A stretch of 64,000 nt of DNA from Phycisphaerae bacterium (lineage in GTDB: Bacteria; Planctomycetota; Phycisphaerae; UBA1845): NCBI GenBank assembly GCA_029260215.1, contig JAJDDQ010000008.1, positions 34,839-98,838 on the forward strand. Direction: 5' to 3'. The notes below the pieces were generated by a model. It made no database searches and had not been told where the DNA came from. It was given only the letters and a program-made list of their open reading frames with translations. The position numbers and the translations under genes were made by a program. Of the stretch, positions 16,978 through 25,525 are shown one piece after another. Each line of letters opens with the position of its first letter. Positions within the stretch are counted from its first letter, which is position 1.

Positions 16978-17883
16978 ATGAGACGACGTTTCTTAAGTCC
17001 GCAGTTCGTGCATTCGACAGTGACACTATTTGTAGTAGCTATCGCGACTGCACTTTCATCATCAAAAGCCACCGCTCAGAATGCGATCAATGGCGGGCTG
17101 TTGTATGACAAGTGGTGGGTCATGATCGGTGCGCCGACACCAGTGGGAGATCACCCATTGTATCCGCCCGCCGGTCAACAGTCGGGAAGTGGCACCTTTC
17201 GTTGCAAGGAGTGTCACGGCTGGGATTACAAGGGCGCCGCCGGTGCCTACGGTGCCGGTTCTTCTCATTTCACGGGTATCGCCGGAGTCTTCGGCTCAAC
17301 ACTGACGCCGTCTCAAATGTTCGACATCATCAAGAACCCCGATGGAGACGGTACGGGCGGCACAACGGTCAACGGGCACGGCTACGGGAGTACCGACCTG
17401 ACTGATGCGGACATCAATGATATGGTCGAGTTTCTGCAAACACTCTTGATTGACACAGACACGCTCATAGCGCCCGACGGAACGTTTCTTGGAAATGCAA
17501 CGCAAGGCCAGATTATCTATAGCGGCGTGGGCATATGCTCCGCCTGCCACGGCGCCGATGGGACAGCCCTCAACTTTGGAACGCCCGAAGACCCGGAGTG
17601 GGTCGGAACGGTTGCGGTGGCCAACCCCTGGGAATTCCAGCACAAGATGCGTCTAGGCCAGCCGAACAGTGCTCCGCAAATGCCGAGTTGGACCGAAGGC
17701 GGCGGCTCGGATCAGGATGTCGCAGACACAGGCTTGTATATCCAGCAGAACTTTCCGACCGGCGTGGCGCAACCGACGGTCCCCACAGTGTCGGAGTGGG
17801 GAACGTTCATGTTTACGCTCTCATTGCTCACAGCGGGCACATTGGTGATAGGCCGCCGTCGAGCCGTGGCGATCAGCAGGTAG
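16978..17883 (+). CDS. Exported dihaem cytochrome c with IPTL-CTERM-type sorting tail
   Basis: 301 aa. The ATG at 16978 follows GGAAG; another in-frame ATG lies at 16963. A Sec signal peptide (basic MRRRF, hydrophobic core, cleavage near ATAQ/NA) precedes two CxxCH haem c motifs (CKECH and CSACH), each in a cytochrome c-like module with a likely distal Met. The C-terminus ends with PTVPTVSEWGTF, a hydrophobic helix and GRRR, which matches the IPTL-CTERM pattern of proteins processed by exosortase-like systems. It is probably an extracytoplasmic electron carrier attached to or sorted through the envelope. It stands alone, with its own promoter. Confidence 0.82.
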   Translation: MRRRFLSPQFVHSTVTLFVVAIATALSSSKATAQNAINGGLLYDKWWVMIGAPTPVGDHPLYPPAGQQSGSGTFRCKECHGWDYKGAAGAYGAGSSHFTGIAGVFGSTLTPSQMFDIIKNPDGDGTGGTTVNGHGYGSTDLTDADINDMVEFLQTLLIDTDTLIAPDGTFLGNATQGQIIYSGVGICSACHGADGTALNFGTPEDPEWVGTVAVANPWEFQHKMRLGQPNSAPQMPSWTEGGGSDQDVADTGLYIQQNFPTGVAQPTVPTVSEWGTFMFTLSLLTAGTLVIGRRRAVAISR

Positions 17884-17932
17884 ATTGCGGCGACAAGAAG
17901 GACGAACATAACGACGTTGCACGAAGGCGAAG

Positions 17933-18670
17933 TCATACGCTGCGCTTTATCGTTCTGCGCAAACGAAACAACTCGACAAACGCACGCAACACGACCTTGA
18001 TGTTCGCGCCGGACTGCTCGCCCGAAACGCGCGCGTAGTGTACCACCGAAGTTTGACCGATCTTGTAGCCGAGGTTCGTGGCGCGGGCGAGGATTTCCGC
18101 ATCGATCAGCGCGCCGGTCGATTGCATTTCAATCTCGTCGAACAACTTCCTCGGATAAAGCTTGAACGCGCAATCCACGTCGCGCACCTTCATGCCGAAC
18201 ACAAGATTCACAAGCCACGTCCACGCCCAGCCGTTGAGCTTGCGTATCAACGGGTCTTGCCGGTTCGAACGATAGCAACTCACGATCTCACAGTCTGAAA
18301 GCAACGGAATCAGTTTCTTCAATTCGGCGAAATCGAACTGCCCGTCGCCGTCGGTGTAAAAAACCCAATCCTTCGTCGCCTCGCGAAATCCGCGCTGCAA
18401 AGCCCCACCGTAGCCTCGACTGGGCCATTGGTGGATCGCCCGGACCTGTGGAATGCGATCCGCCAGCGCGTCGGTCAGCTCTTTCGTACGATCACTGCTG
18501 CCGTCGTTGATGATGATGATTTCGAAATCGTCGCTGACCTCGCTACAGGCAGCCAAGGCAGCCTCAGTCACGCGCTCGACGTTGGCTTCCTCGTTGTGGC
18601 AGGGGTAAAACACGCTGAGGCGAAACGGATCGAGCGGCGGCTTCTCAATTTTACGGCTGCGTGTGCTCAA
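17933..18670 (-). CDS. Family 2 glycosyltransferase (polyprenyl-phosphate type)
   Basis: 245 aa, similar to dolichol/polyprenyl-phosphate mannosyl- or glucosyltransferases. It has VFYPCHNEEANV at the nucleotide-binding strand, INDGSSDRT, the metal-binding DGDGQFD motif, and RDVDCAFKLYP. It lacks the C-terminal membrane helices of some relatives. Its start overlaps the stop of the zinc-ribbon bactofilin by four bases (ATGA), indicating coupled translation. It likely makes a lipid-linked sugar for envelope glycans; the sugar is not predictable. Confidence 0.88.
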   Translation of the reverse strand: MSTRSRKIEKPPLDPFRLSVFYPCHNEEANVERVTEAALAACSEVSDDFEIIIINDGSSDRTKELTDALADRIPQVRAIHQWPSRGYGGALQRGFREATKDWVFYTDGDGQFDFAELKKLIPLLSDCEIVSCYRSNRQDPLIRKLNGWAWTWLVNLVFGMKVRDVDCAFKLYPRKLFDEIEMQSTGALIDAEILARATNLGYKIGQTSVVHYARVSGEQSGANIKVVLRAFVELFRLRRTIKRSV

Positions 18671-19092
18671 TCAGCCGGCTCCATATTTTGATCTGCGGGC
18701 AGTTCGGGGATGATCCGATAAAACCCCTTCAGCTTGGCGCCGTTGGCCACCGTCAAACGCGACGCGCAAACATCGCCCTGAATCTGCCCCGTGCGGGAGA
18801 CCTCGACCACGCCGCGCGCTTCCACATTGCCCTGCACCCGCCCACGCACGGTCAGGTTGCCCGCACGAATGGGCGCGGAGACGACGCCGCTCTTTTCCAC
18901 CACAATGTTGCCACAAGTCGCGAACATACGGCTGGCACGATAGCCGGTGATCTTGAAATCTTCCAGGATGAGTCGTTGTGAACAATGCGGGCAGAACACC
19001 GACATGGCCCGCAACGCGACATCCACATGCAGGCCGCACTCCGTGCAAATCACGTCGCGATTTCGTGTACCGCCCGAGTTCCCCCGTGCCAT
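18667..19092 (-). CDS. Bactofilin with N-terminal zinc ribbon
   Basis: 141 aa. Residues about 16-40 carry CTECG and CPHC, a four-Cys zinc-ribbon-like module. Residues about 55-125 show the bactofilin repeat pattern of a right-handed beta-helix (ITGYRASRMFATCGNIVVEK, APIRAGNLTVRGRVQGNVEA, GQIQGDVCASRLTV). Bactofilins polymerise without nucleotide and anchor envelope-synthesis enzymes. A fused zinc ribbon is an uncommon addition. It is coupled to the glycosyltransferase gene and has a second bactofilin upstream on the same strand. Confidence 0.8.
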   Translation of the reverse strand: MARGNSGGTRNRDVICTECGLHVDVALRAMSVFCPHCSQRLILEDFKITGYRASRMFATCGNIVVEKSGVVSAPIRAGNLTVRGRVQGNVEARGVVEVSRTGQIQGDVCASRLTVANGAKLKGFYRIIPELPADQNMEPAD

Positions 19093-19147
19093 GTCAGCGT
19101 CGCCACCCCGGCGGGCAAATGCTCCGACATAGCTTATTTGATAAGTT

Positions 19148-19230
19148 GGGTGGCACGGTCTGGCGTAGCCAGGCCGTGGGAACCTGTAGCAACCACGGCC
19201 TCCCGGCTACGCCGGCAGACCGTGCCACCC
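19148..19230. repeat. Long composite palindrome (family D), copy 1
   Basis: The outer 15 bp GGGTGGCACGGTCTG and CAGACCGTGCCACCC are exact inverses, with further inverted segments inside. It sits between the two bactofilin genes. The core is found again at 63848-63878. Confidence 0.85.
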
Positions 19231-19253
19231 ATCGAATGACGTGCGTCTGCGGG

Positions 19254-19685
19254 CTACTTCTTACCACTCGCCACCGGTTCCTTGCTCTGATTGGGCTGTG
19301 GTTGTTTGACACTCTGGCTGGGCTTGGCACTCTCGACCGGGGATTGGCCGTTGGTTCCGACGACGCATCTTCCGATAAACACCGCCCCGTCAGCCACCTC
19401 GAGCCTGGCGGTGTGCAAGTCGCCCTCGAGTCTGGCAGACGTCGTCAGGCAGACTTTTCCGGTGGAGGAGAGATTGCCTTTGACCTCGCCCTCGACATCG
19501 ACACTGCCCGCCTTGACCTCGCCGGTGAGCTTGGCACCCTCGGCGATCAGGAGGTGGCCTGTGGTTTCGATCTGGCCTTCAAACTGCCCGAGATGCCGGA
19601 CGCTTTTTTCAAATTTCAGCTCACCTTTGAAGATTGCATCAGGACCGATAACCGTCGTAAATTCACCGCCCGCGTTCGAAGCCAT
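19254..19685 (-). CDS. Bactofilin
   Basis: 143 aa from the ATG at 19685, which has an AAAGGAG ribosome site eight bases upstream. The frame extends upstream but without a site. Residues about 12-105 have the bactofilin beta-helix pattern (VIGPDAIFKGELKFEKSVRH, LGQFEGQIETTGHLLIAEGA, GSVDVEGEVKGNLSST). The tail is rich in Gln, Pro, Ser and Lys and is probably disordered. It likely forms cytoskeletal filaments at the membrane with the zinc-ribbon bactofilin encoded downstream. Confidence 0.88.
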   Translation of the reverse strand: MASNAGGEFTTVIGPDAIFKGELKFEKSVRHLGQFEGQIETTGHLLIAEGAKLTGEVKAGSVDVEGEVKGNLSSTGKVCLTTSARLEGDLHTARLEVADGAVFIGRCVVGTNGQSPVESAKPSQSVKQPQPNQSKEPVASGKK

Positions 19686-20044
19686 ATCCGTCACTCCTTT
19701 TGGCGTTTTGTTCGATCGTGTGAGGCCTGGTTGGACTGCGCCAATCGCGGATCGAGTATAGCGAATCACAAGGCCCATTCAACACGCCCACAGGCCGCGA
19801 CAACTTCCTACAATTGTAGTAGGTCGCGTGAGCCTTCCAAGCTTATCGGGCGGGCGTATTTGCGGGTTGTTTGGGCCTGTTTTCCGACGCCGAATCCTCG
19901 TTTGCAACGCAACCGGTTGTGTTGCAAGGGGTTAGGCTGTACAGGTCTCAGCCGGGGTCGGCGTGAATATTTGGCGGCTACGCTCGAATCCCCTCTTGTA
20001 CGGTGGTCGACGTGGACCGCCACGTGTTTTGAAGGTGAGCATCC

Positions 20045-21640
20045 ATGTTCAGTCGGCTTTTCAACGTGCGACTCAAGACAGCGGAGAAGGCTCTAGGGGA
20101 GGGTCGTCTGGACGAGGCCTTCCGGGCTGCGATTTCGCCGGATATCTGCGCTCACAGCCGGGGCGAGGTGATCCGGGGCAAGCTGGCCCATCGGTTTGTC
20201 GAGCGTGCCCGGCGTCATTTTGCGGACGAACGTTTCACGGAAGCATTACACGATCTGACCAAGGCTGAGCAGTGCGGGGCACGCGCGGAGACGGTCAATG
20301 AGCTTCGCAAGCACATCCGCACCGTGGCGGACGAGGTCGCCCGGCGGAAGCAGTCGCAACATCGCCTGGTTGAGGAGGCTCGGGAGCGTATCCAGCACGG
20401 GTCGCTGGCAGCGGGAGCGCGGATTCTGGATGAGGCGGACCCCCACCACAAGGAGGCCAAGCGTCTGGCCGGTGATATTGAGGATCGTCAGCGACGGGTG
20501 ACGGAAGGCGTCGAAAACATACATAAGCTTTTGAAAGACAATCAGTTACAATCCGCAGCGGCTGCATTGAAGAAGATCAAGGCCCTCGATCCGCGGAGCG
20601 ACGCCGTTTTGAAGCTGGAGGCGACGGTTTGTGAGAAAATCGCAACGGTGGCGCGCTCGACGTTTGAGAGCGGGCGCATCAACCGTGCGATGGACGAGCT
20701 GGCGGCGCTTGGTTCGATCGGTCGGACATCGGCTGATCGTCGTGACGTGGAGGAGTTGCTGGAACTGGCGAAGAACGCTTCGCGGGCGTTGGGGCGGGAT
20801 GATTTCGAGGAGGCTCACCGTAACGTATTACGATTGCAGAGGTTAGCACCGAAAGTGCGATGGGTGAACGAAGCCGCCAAACAGTTGGATCAGTTGGGTT
20901 CGCTGATGACGGGGCTTTTCGGGGGGCCTTTGGGTGAACATGCGAAGTCGTTTGCCGTCGCGGACGGGGACGATCAGAGGCAGCCGGCCAAGCCGATCGC
21001 GGAGACGATGCTGGCCAAGCATCGCGCGTTGAGTCCCGAGGCGCTGCCGGAAAAACTGGTGATGCTGGTGGACGGCGGCGGCAGCTATCTGATCGTGCGG
21101 AAGAACCGTATGACGATCGGTCGGGCTACGACCGCGAATCCCGCCGACATGCCTCTGCATTCGGATCTGGCGGAACGGCACGCCGAGATTGCCCGGGTGG
21201 AGGACGAGTATTTCCTGTTCAGCGGCAGGGACGTCGAAGTCGGCGGTCGACCTACGCGACACCACCTGTTGCGCGACGGCGATCGCGTGGTTTTGGCCCG
21301 GAATGTGAAATTCAGCTTTCGCCGTCCCCATCGGCAAAGCCAAAGCGGTATATTGGAATTGAGCGGTTCGACGAAAATGCCCGGCGACGTGCGTCGCGTG
21401 GTGTTGTTTGATCGAACCGCGATGATCGGATTCGACAGCACCGCCCACATCACCTGCCAATCAGCCGACAGGTCTTTGCTGCTGTTTGAGCGGGCCGGTC
21501 GCTTGTGGGTCAAGCCGTTGCGTCGCAATGGTGTGGACAGCGAGGCGGTTCCGGTGGTGATGGGTGAACAGATCGAGTTGGCCAACGTGAGTTTCACGGT
21601 CAGGGCGTTTGAGGCGGCGACGCCCAAGCGCAGCTTTTAG
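20045..21640 (+). CDS. FHA-domain protein with long helical N-terminal half
   Basis: 531 aa. Residues 1-310 are almost entirely predicted helices rich in Ala, Glu, Arg and Lys (KQSQHRLVEEARERIQ; ATVCEKIATVARSTF), resembling TPR-like or coiled-coil arrays. Residues about 345-420 look like an FHA phosphothreonine-binding domain (MTIGRATTANPADMPLHSDL, then AERHAEIARVEDEYFL). A further beta-rich region follows (VVLFDRTAMIGFDSTAHITC), possibly a second FHA-like fold. It lies 17 bp upstream of the Ser/Thr kinase gene, so it is probably that kinase's adaptor or substrate. Confidence 0.8.
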   Translation: MFSRLFNVRLKTAEKALGEGRLDEAFRAAISPDICAHSRGEVIRGKLAHRFVERARRHFADERFTEALHDLTKAEQCGARAETVNELRKHIRTVADEVARRKQSQHRLVEEARERIQHGSLAAGARILDEADPHHKEAKRLAGDIEDRQRRVTEGVENIHKLLKDNQLQSAAAALKKIKALDPRSDAVLKLEATVCEKIATVARSTFESGRINRAMDELAALGSIGRTSADRRDVEELLELAKNASRALGRDDFEEAHRNVLRLQRLAPKVRWVNEAAKQLDQLGSLMTGLFGGPLGEHAKSFAVADGDDQRQPAKPIAETMLAKHRALSPEALPEKLVMLVDGGGSYLIVRKNRMTIGRATTANPADMPLHSDLAERHAEIARVEDEYFLFSGRDVEVGGRPTRHHLLRDGDRVVLARNVKFSFRRPHRQSQSGILELSGSTKMPGDVRRVVLFDRTAMIGFDSTAHITCQSADRSLLLFERAGRLWVKPLRRNGVDSEAVPVVMGEQIELANVSFTVRAFEAATPKRSF

Positions 21641-21657
21641 GCAAGGAGCGAAACGCG

Positions 21658-24024
21658 GTGGCGTACACGTACAAACATGGTGATCGTCCGCTTGAGGGCT
21701 ACACGATCCAGCGCGGGATCGGTCGGGGCGGATTCGGCGAGGTCTACTACGCCGTCAGCGACGGCGGTCGCGAGGTGGCACTGAAGTACCTGCGCGACAA
21801 CGCGGAGATCGAACTGCGCGGCGTGACGCATTGCATGAACCTGAAGAGTCCGCACCTGGTCAGCATCTTCGACGTGAAAAGGAATGCCGACGGTGAGTAC
21901 TTCATCATCATGGAGCACATCGCCGGGCCGTCGCTCGCGGAACTGCTTGTGTCGGAACCGAACGGGCTGGGGATGGACAAGGCTGTCTATCTTATTCGCG
22001 AGATCGGCAGAGGGCTGGCATACTTGCACGATCGCGGCATCGTGCATCGCGACCTGAAGCCGGCCAACATTTTTTATGAAGACGGGCACGTCAAGATCGG
22101 CGACTACGGATTAAGTAAGTTCATCTCCGTTTCGCGTCACAGTGCGCAGACGACGAGTGTGGGCACTGTTCATTACATGGCCCCCGAGGTGGGCAGCGGG
22201 AACTACCAGCGCGGCATCGATATTTATGCACTGGGTGTGATGCTTTACGAGATGCTGCTGGGCAAGGTGCCTTTTGAAGGTTCGAGTATGGGTGAGGTGC
22301 TGATGAAACACCTTACGGAGCAGCCGGAAGTCGACGGACTGCCCGAGCCATTCGGCGACGTCATTCGCAAAGCGCTCGAAAAAGACCCGAAGGATCGATA
22401 CCAGGATGTCAACGAAATGCTCGATGACATTCTGGAAGTTGGTTCAGTCCAGCAATCGCTGGCGGGCTTCAACCCGAAGTCGCTTTCGGACATGCCGCAT
22501 CGGGCGATGGCGGACACGATCCCTTCGCCCATCCCCTCGCCGAATCCGCTTCCGCCGTTGCCGCCGATTCCTCAGCCGCACGGTGGCGGGCCTGCTCACG
22601 GTGGATTCAGCCATCCTCGCAAGCTGGACAAGAAGCTGAAGCGTATTAACGACAAAGTTGCACGGAAGATGAACAAGTTGGCCGGCGGGCGAAGCCCCGT
22701 GGGCGTGGCGGTCATCGCCTCCGGCGATGCGGAAATCGGGCACGTACAGTTGCCCGATCAAAACACGATGTCCGGGGTCCAGCGGGCCTTTCTCGCAGTG
22801 ATCATGGTGTCGGGCGTTTCGGTCGGTGCCGGTGTCGCGACGGGGTTGGGCGCCGGAGAGGGCGAGGTGGGTGCTTCCACCGGCTTGATGATCGCTGCCA
22901 TCATCCTGGGCATGTCGGCTGCGATGGGTATTTTTTCGTGGCTTGATGCTGGTTCGCAACCGAAATGGGTCAAAGCGCTTCTTGCGGGATGCTGCCTTGC
23001 TCCTCCAATGACGTTGGCGTGCGTTCCGCTGGCGGCTGGGAGATTCGATGAGAACGCGCTGGCTTTGATGGTCGGTATGCTTGTGTCGCTGTACCTCTGT
23101 AATACTGAGGAGCGTCTTGAGTCCGGCACGCGGGGCGAGTTGAGTTTTGGTTCCGCGTTCAGCATGGGCCTGTGTTCGATGATATGTTGCGTCATCGCCG
23201 CAGGCATCATGAGTACGCGTAACGAGGAATGGTTCCTCGGCATGGGGTTCGTGGTCGGAGCCTGCGTTTCGTTGCTGGTGCAGGCGCTCGGCTGGATTCT
23301 GCCGCGGGCGTGGACGGTCGGTGTCGTCGGTCCGGCGGGGTCCGTTCCACCCGCACCCGGACTTTCACCACCGCCGTTGGGACAAGGCTACGCGCGGGCA
23401 CCTCGTGAGCATCCGCCGCTTGAGAATATTCCGTTTGGCATACCTGTGGACCCGAGCGTGTATTCGCAGGCGATGGCCTCTGTCGATCCGGTTTCGAATG
23501 AGCGTTGGATGTTTTCGCGCGTCATTTACAGCTTTTTGACCTTGGGTACGTTGCTCGGCACGTTGCAGATCATTCTTCTCGCAGTTTTCGTCAATGACAC
23601 ATCGTTGGACCAGGACTTTTTTCACTGCGTCGGCGCGATAGCGAGCGGGTCGTTGATGATATTTTTCGCTCAAAAGCTGACCAGATACCAACGCCCTGGA
23701 TTCTGGCGCGAATCGCTTTGCCCGTTCCTGATGGCTATGTGCATGACCGGCATTGGTACATTGGTGTCTGCCCTCGCCGTTTACACGCTTCGCGGTGGAG
23801 AGTTTGCGTTGGCTGTCACGGGGCTTGTCATGCAGTCGATTGCGTTTTGTCTGTTGCTTGCCTCCCGCTTCGGAGCGTTTGGTCGGAAATCGAAGCGGAG
23901 TGTTTCGGCATCGCCGCCGGGCAGATTCGTGATCGGCGGCGGGCAGCCCGAAGCGGACAGTCCTGCCAGTGGGCTGCGCGATGTGCCCATTGCCCCGGAA
24001 AAGCCGAAACCGGAGGCGGGGTAA
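21658..24024 (+). CDS. Transmembrane Ser/Thr protein kinase (Hanks type)
   Basis: 788 aa with a GTG start at 21658. Residues 14-275 are a complete kinase domain: the Gly loop GRGGFG (22-27), Lys43, HRDLKPAN (130-137), DYG in place of DFG (149-151) and APE (175-177). A Pro-rich linker (about 293-312) follows. The C-terminal half has about ten hydrophobic helices in two groups, separated by another Pro-rich loop near residues 565-590. The kinase is therefore cytoplasmic, with an unusual polytopic C-terminal membrane domain. It follows the FHA gene after 17 bp and shares its transcription unit. DYG is a tolerated variant, so activity is likely. Confidence 0.88.
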   Translation: MAYTYKHGDRPLEGYTIQRGIGRGGFGEVYYAVSDGGREVALKYLRDNAEIELRGVTHCMNLKSPHLVSIFDVKRNADGEYFIIMEHIAGPSLAELLVSEPNGLGMDKAVYLIREIGRGLAYLHDRGIVHRDLKPANIFYEDGHVKIGDYGLSKFISVSRHSAQTTSVGTVHYMAPEVGSGNYQRGIDIYALGVMLYEMLLGKVPFEGSSMGEVLMKHLTEQPEVDGLPEPFGDVIRKALEKDPKDRYQDVNEMLDDILEVGSVQQSLAGFNPKSLSDMPHRAMADTIPSPIPSPNPLPPLPPIPQPHGGGPAHGGFSHPRKLDKKLKRINDKVARKMNKLAGGRSPVGVAVIASGDAEIGHVQLPDQNTMSGVQRAFLAVIMVSGVSVGAGVATGLGAGEGEVGASTGLMIAAIILGMSAAMGIFSWLDAGSQPKWVKALLAGCCLAPPMTLACVPLAAGRFDENALALMVGMLVSLYLCNTEERLESGTRGELSFGSAFSMGLCSMICCVIAAGIMSTRNEEWFLGMGFVVGACVSLLVQALGWILPRAWTVGVVGPAGSVPPAPGLSPPPLGQGYARAPREHPPLENIPFGIPVDPSVYSQAMASVDPVSNERWMFSRVIYSFLTLGTLLGTLQIILLAVFVNDTSLDQDFFHCVGAIASGSLMIFFAQKLTRYQRPGFWRESLCPFLMAMCMTGIGTLVSALAVYTLRGGEFALAVTGLVMQSIAFCLLLASRFGAFGRKSKRSVSASPPGRFVIGGGQPEADSPASGLRDVPIAPEKPKPEAG

Positions 24025-24040
24025 CATCGTTCTTGTAGCC

Positions 24041-24226
24041 GGTCAGCAATCTGCAATGGCGATGTTTCGGCATGGAGGCGTGCTGGTTGAGAATAGTGTT
24101 GGATGGGTCCGGGGGCGTCCGCGCGGACTGAAGTCCGCGGCTCGCGGGGTGCATTCGAAAACTGTGTGGAATGGGGGCGAACGCGGTCCTTGAATGGATT
24201 GGCATTGCACACGGCTGACCTGTTAC
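24041..24226. mobile_element. 186-bp repeat element, copy 1 (MITE-like)
   Basis: About 96% identical over its full 186 bp to 30924-31109. Its start, GGTCAGCAATCTGCAATGGC, and the region before its end (GGCATTGCACACGGCTGACC) are imperfect inverted repeats with 16 of 20 matches. The middle carries palindrome A. There is no coding capacity. The rest of the gap to 24432 contains a G-rich hairpin near 24322-24350 and no supported gene. Confidence 0.7.
24116..24143 (-). repeat. Dispersed palindrome family A, copy 4 (reverse orientation)
   Basis: CGTCCG followed by the perfect dyad CGCGGACTGAAGTCCGCG and GCTC, the reverse of copies 1-3. It is embedded in the 186-bp element. Confidence 0.85.
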
Positions 24227-24432
24227 TCTCCTTTGACATCGTGACGTCCGCTAAACGGCAAGCCACGGTCGCACTTGCTGACCCTTGCGGAACTGACCGG
24301 GCCACGCCACAAGAAATGGCCACACACATGTGGGGGGGCGTGTGGTTCAGCCTGGCTGATTGGGTTATCATGCGGGCTGCTTGAGGCTGCCGGGTAGTGA
24401 TTGCTTCTCACATTCGCTCTGACGGGTCACGC

Positions 24433-25314
24433 ATGGAATCGCACAATGCCGACGAATTTCTCATCGAGCGCATCCGCCAGGGCGATCAGGATGCGTGGCG
24501 ACGCTTCATTCAACGCTACGAGGGACGACTGACCGCCTTTGCGCGCATGCGGACAGCCGGGCTGGCTGACGCGGAAGACCTGGTTCAGGAAACTTTCGTC
24601 GGGTTCCTTCAATCGCTCAAGCATTACGACAGCCGCCGGGCGTTGGAGACCTATCTGTTTACCATCCTGCGCTACAAGCTTTGCGATCAGCTTCGGCAGC
24701 GCAAGATCGTTCCACTCAATCCGCCGGACAATGAGTGTGACTGGTGGGATCGGATCGTCCCCGGCACCACAGAGACACCGAGCGGGCTGGCAGAGCATGC
24801 CGAGCAGCGGGAGTCTTTCGAGGTGCTCCTAGCTGATCTGCTTCGCAGGCTTATTCACGATATGCGCGATCGGAGCGCCTTCGACGATTTGCAGGTTATC
24901 GAGCTGATATTTTACAAAGGCATGCGCAATCTCGACGTTGCGAATTTGCTGGACATTGATCAGAAGGCTGTGGCTGGTATCAAGTTTCGTGCGATTCAGC
25001 GTTTGCAGGGATATTTGGCTGAGGTGGAGCCAACAGAGCTGGACGACGCGGAGGTGACTGTGGCCCGTGTTTGGCGGGAAAAGAGGTTGACCTGTCTCAA
25101 GCGCGGGACGCTCGGATCGTATCTGCTTGGTGTGCTGGAGGATCCGTGGAGCGGCTACACCCAGTTTCATCTCGACGTGGTGGGTTGTCCGATGTGTTTG
25201 GCCAACGTGGATGACCTGCGGGCTGAGGAATCCGAAGATGGTCATGGTCGGTCGCGTGAAACAATTTTCGCATCGAGCGTGGGATTTTTGTCTCGCGTTC
25301 CCAATCAATCCTGA
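24433..25314 (+). CDS. ECF-type sigma-70 family factor with zinc-finger-like tail
   Basis: 293 aa from the ATG at 24433. The region 2 fold is at residues about 8-85 (DQDAWRRFIQRYEGRLTAFA, DAEDLVQETFVGFL), followed by region 4 (about 140-190; LDVANLLDIDQKAVAGIKFR). An extra C-terminal stretch of about 95 residues contains TCLKRGTLGSYLLGVLED and HLDVVGCPMC. This resembles the anti-sigma zinc-finger modules seen in planctomycete regulators, here with a longer His-Cys spacing. The sigma factor may thus carry its own regulatory domain. It sits downstream of the kinase gene but with a 400-bp gap, and is followed by a terminator. Confidence 0.82.
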   Translation: MESHNADEFLIERIRQGDQDAWRRFIQRYEGRLTAFARMRTAGLADAEDLVQETFVGFLQSLKHYDSRRALETYLFTILRYKLCDQLRQRKIVPLNPPDNECDWWDRIVPGTTETPSGLAEHAEQRESFEVLLADLLRRLIHDMRDRSAFDDLQVIELIFYKGMRNLDVANLLDIDQKAVAGIKFRAIQRLQGYLAEVEPTELDDAEVTVARVWREKRLTCLKRGTLGSYLLGVLEDPWSGYTQFHLDVVGCPMCLANVDDLRAEESEDGHGRSRETIFASSVGFLSRVPNQS

Positions 25315-25354
25315 GAATTAGCGTATCGAAACAGGTGTAAATACCCCCCTGTAG

Positions 25355-25382
25355 CGTGCCATTCCGTGGCACACTCTTTTTT
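25355..25382 (+). terminator. Intrinsic terminator after the sigma factor gene
   Basis: Stem GTGCCA/TGGCAC with loop TTCCG (25356-25372), then ACAC and a run of six T (25377-25382). It is placed 41 bp after the sigma factor stop. Confidence 0.75.
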
Positions 25383-25525
25383 CTCGATTTCGGTAAACGT
25401 TCGCGCGCAGTTCGATCCGATAGAAGTGTGCGGATTGTCCTTGCGGTTCGTCCGTAGCCGTGGATACTCTGCGCGTGTGTTGGACAAATTCAGACGGCGC
25501 GGAAATTGTTTCAGGGAGCAGTTAC

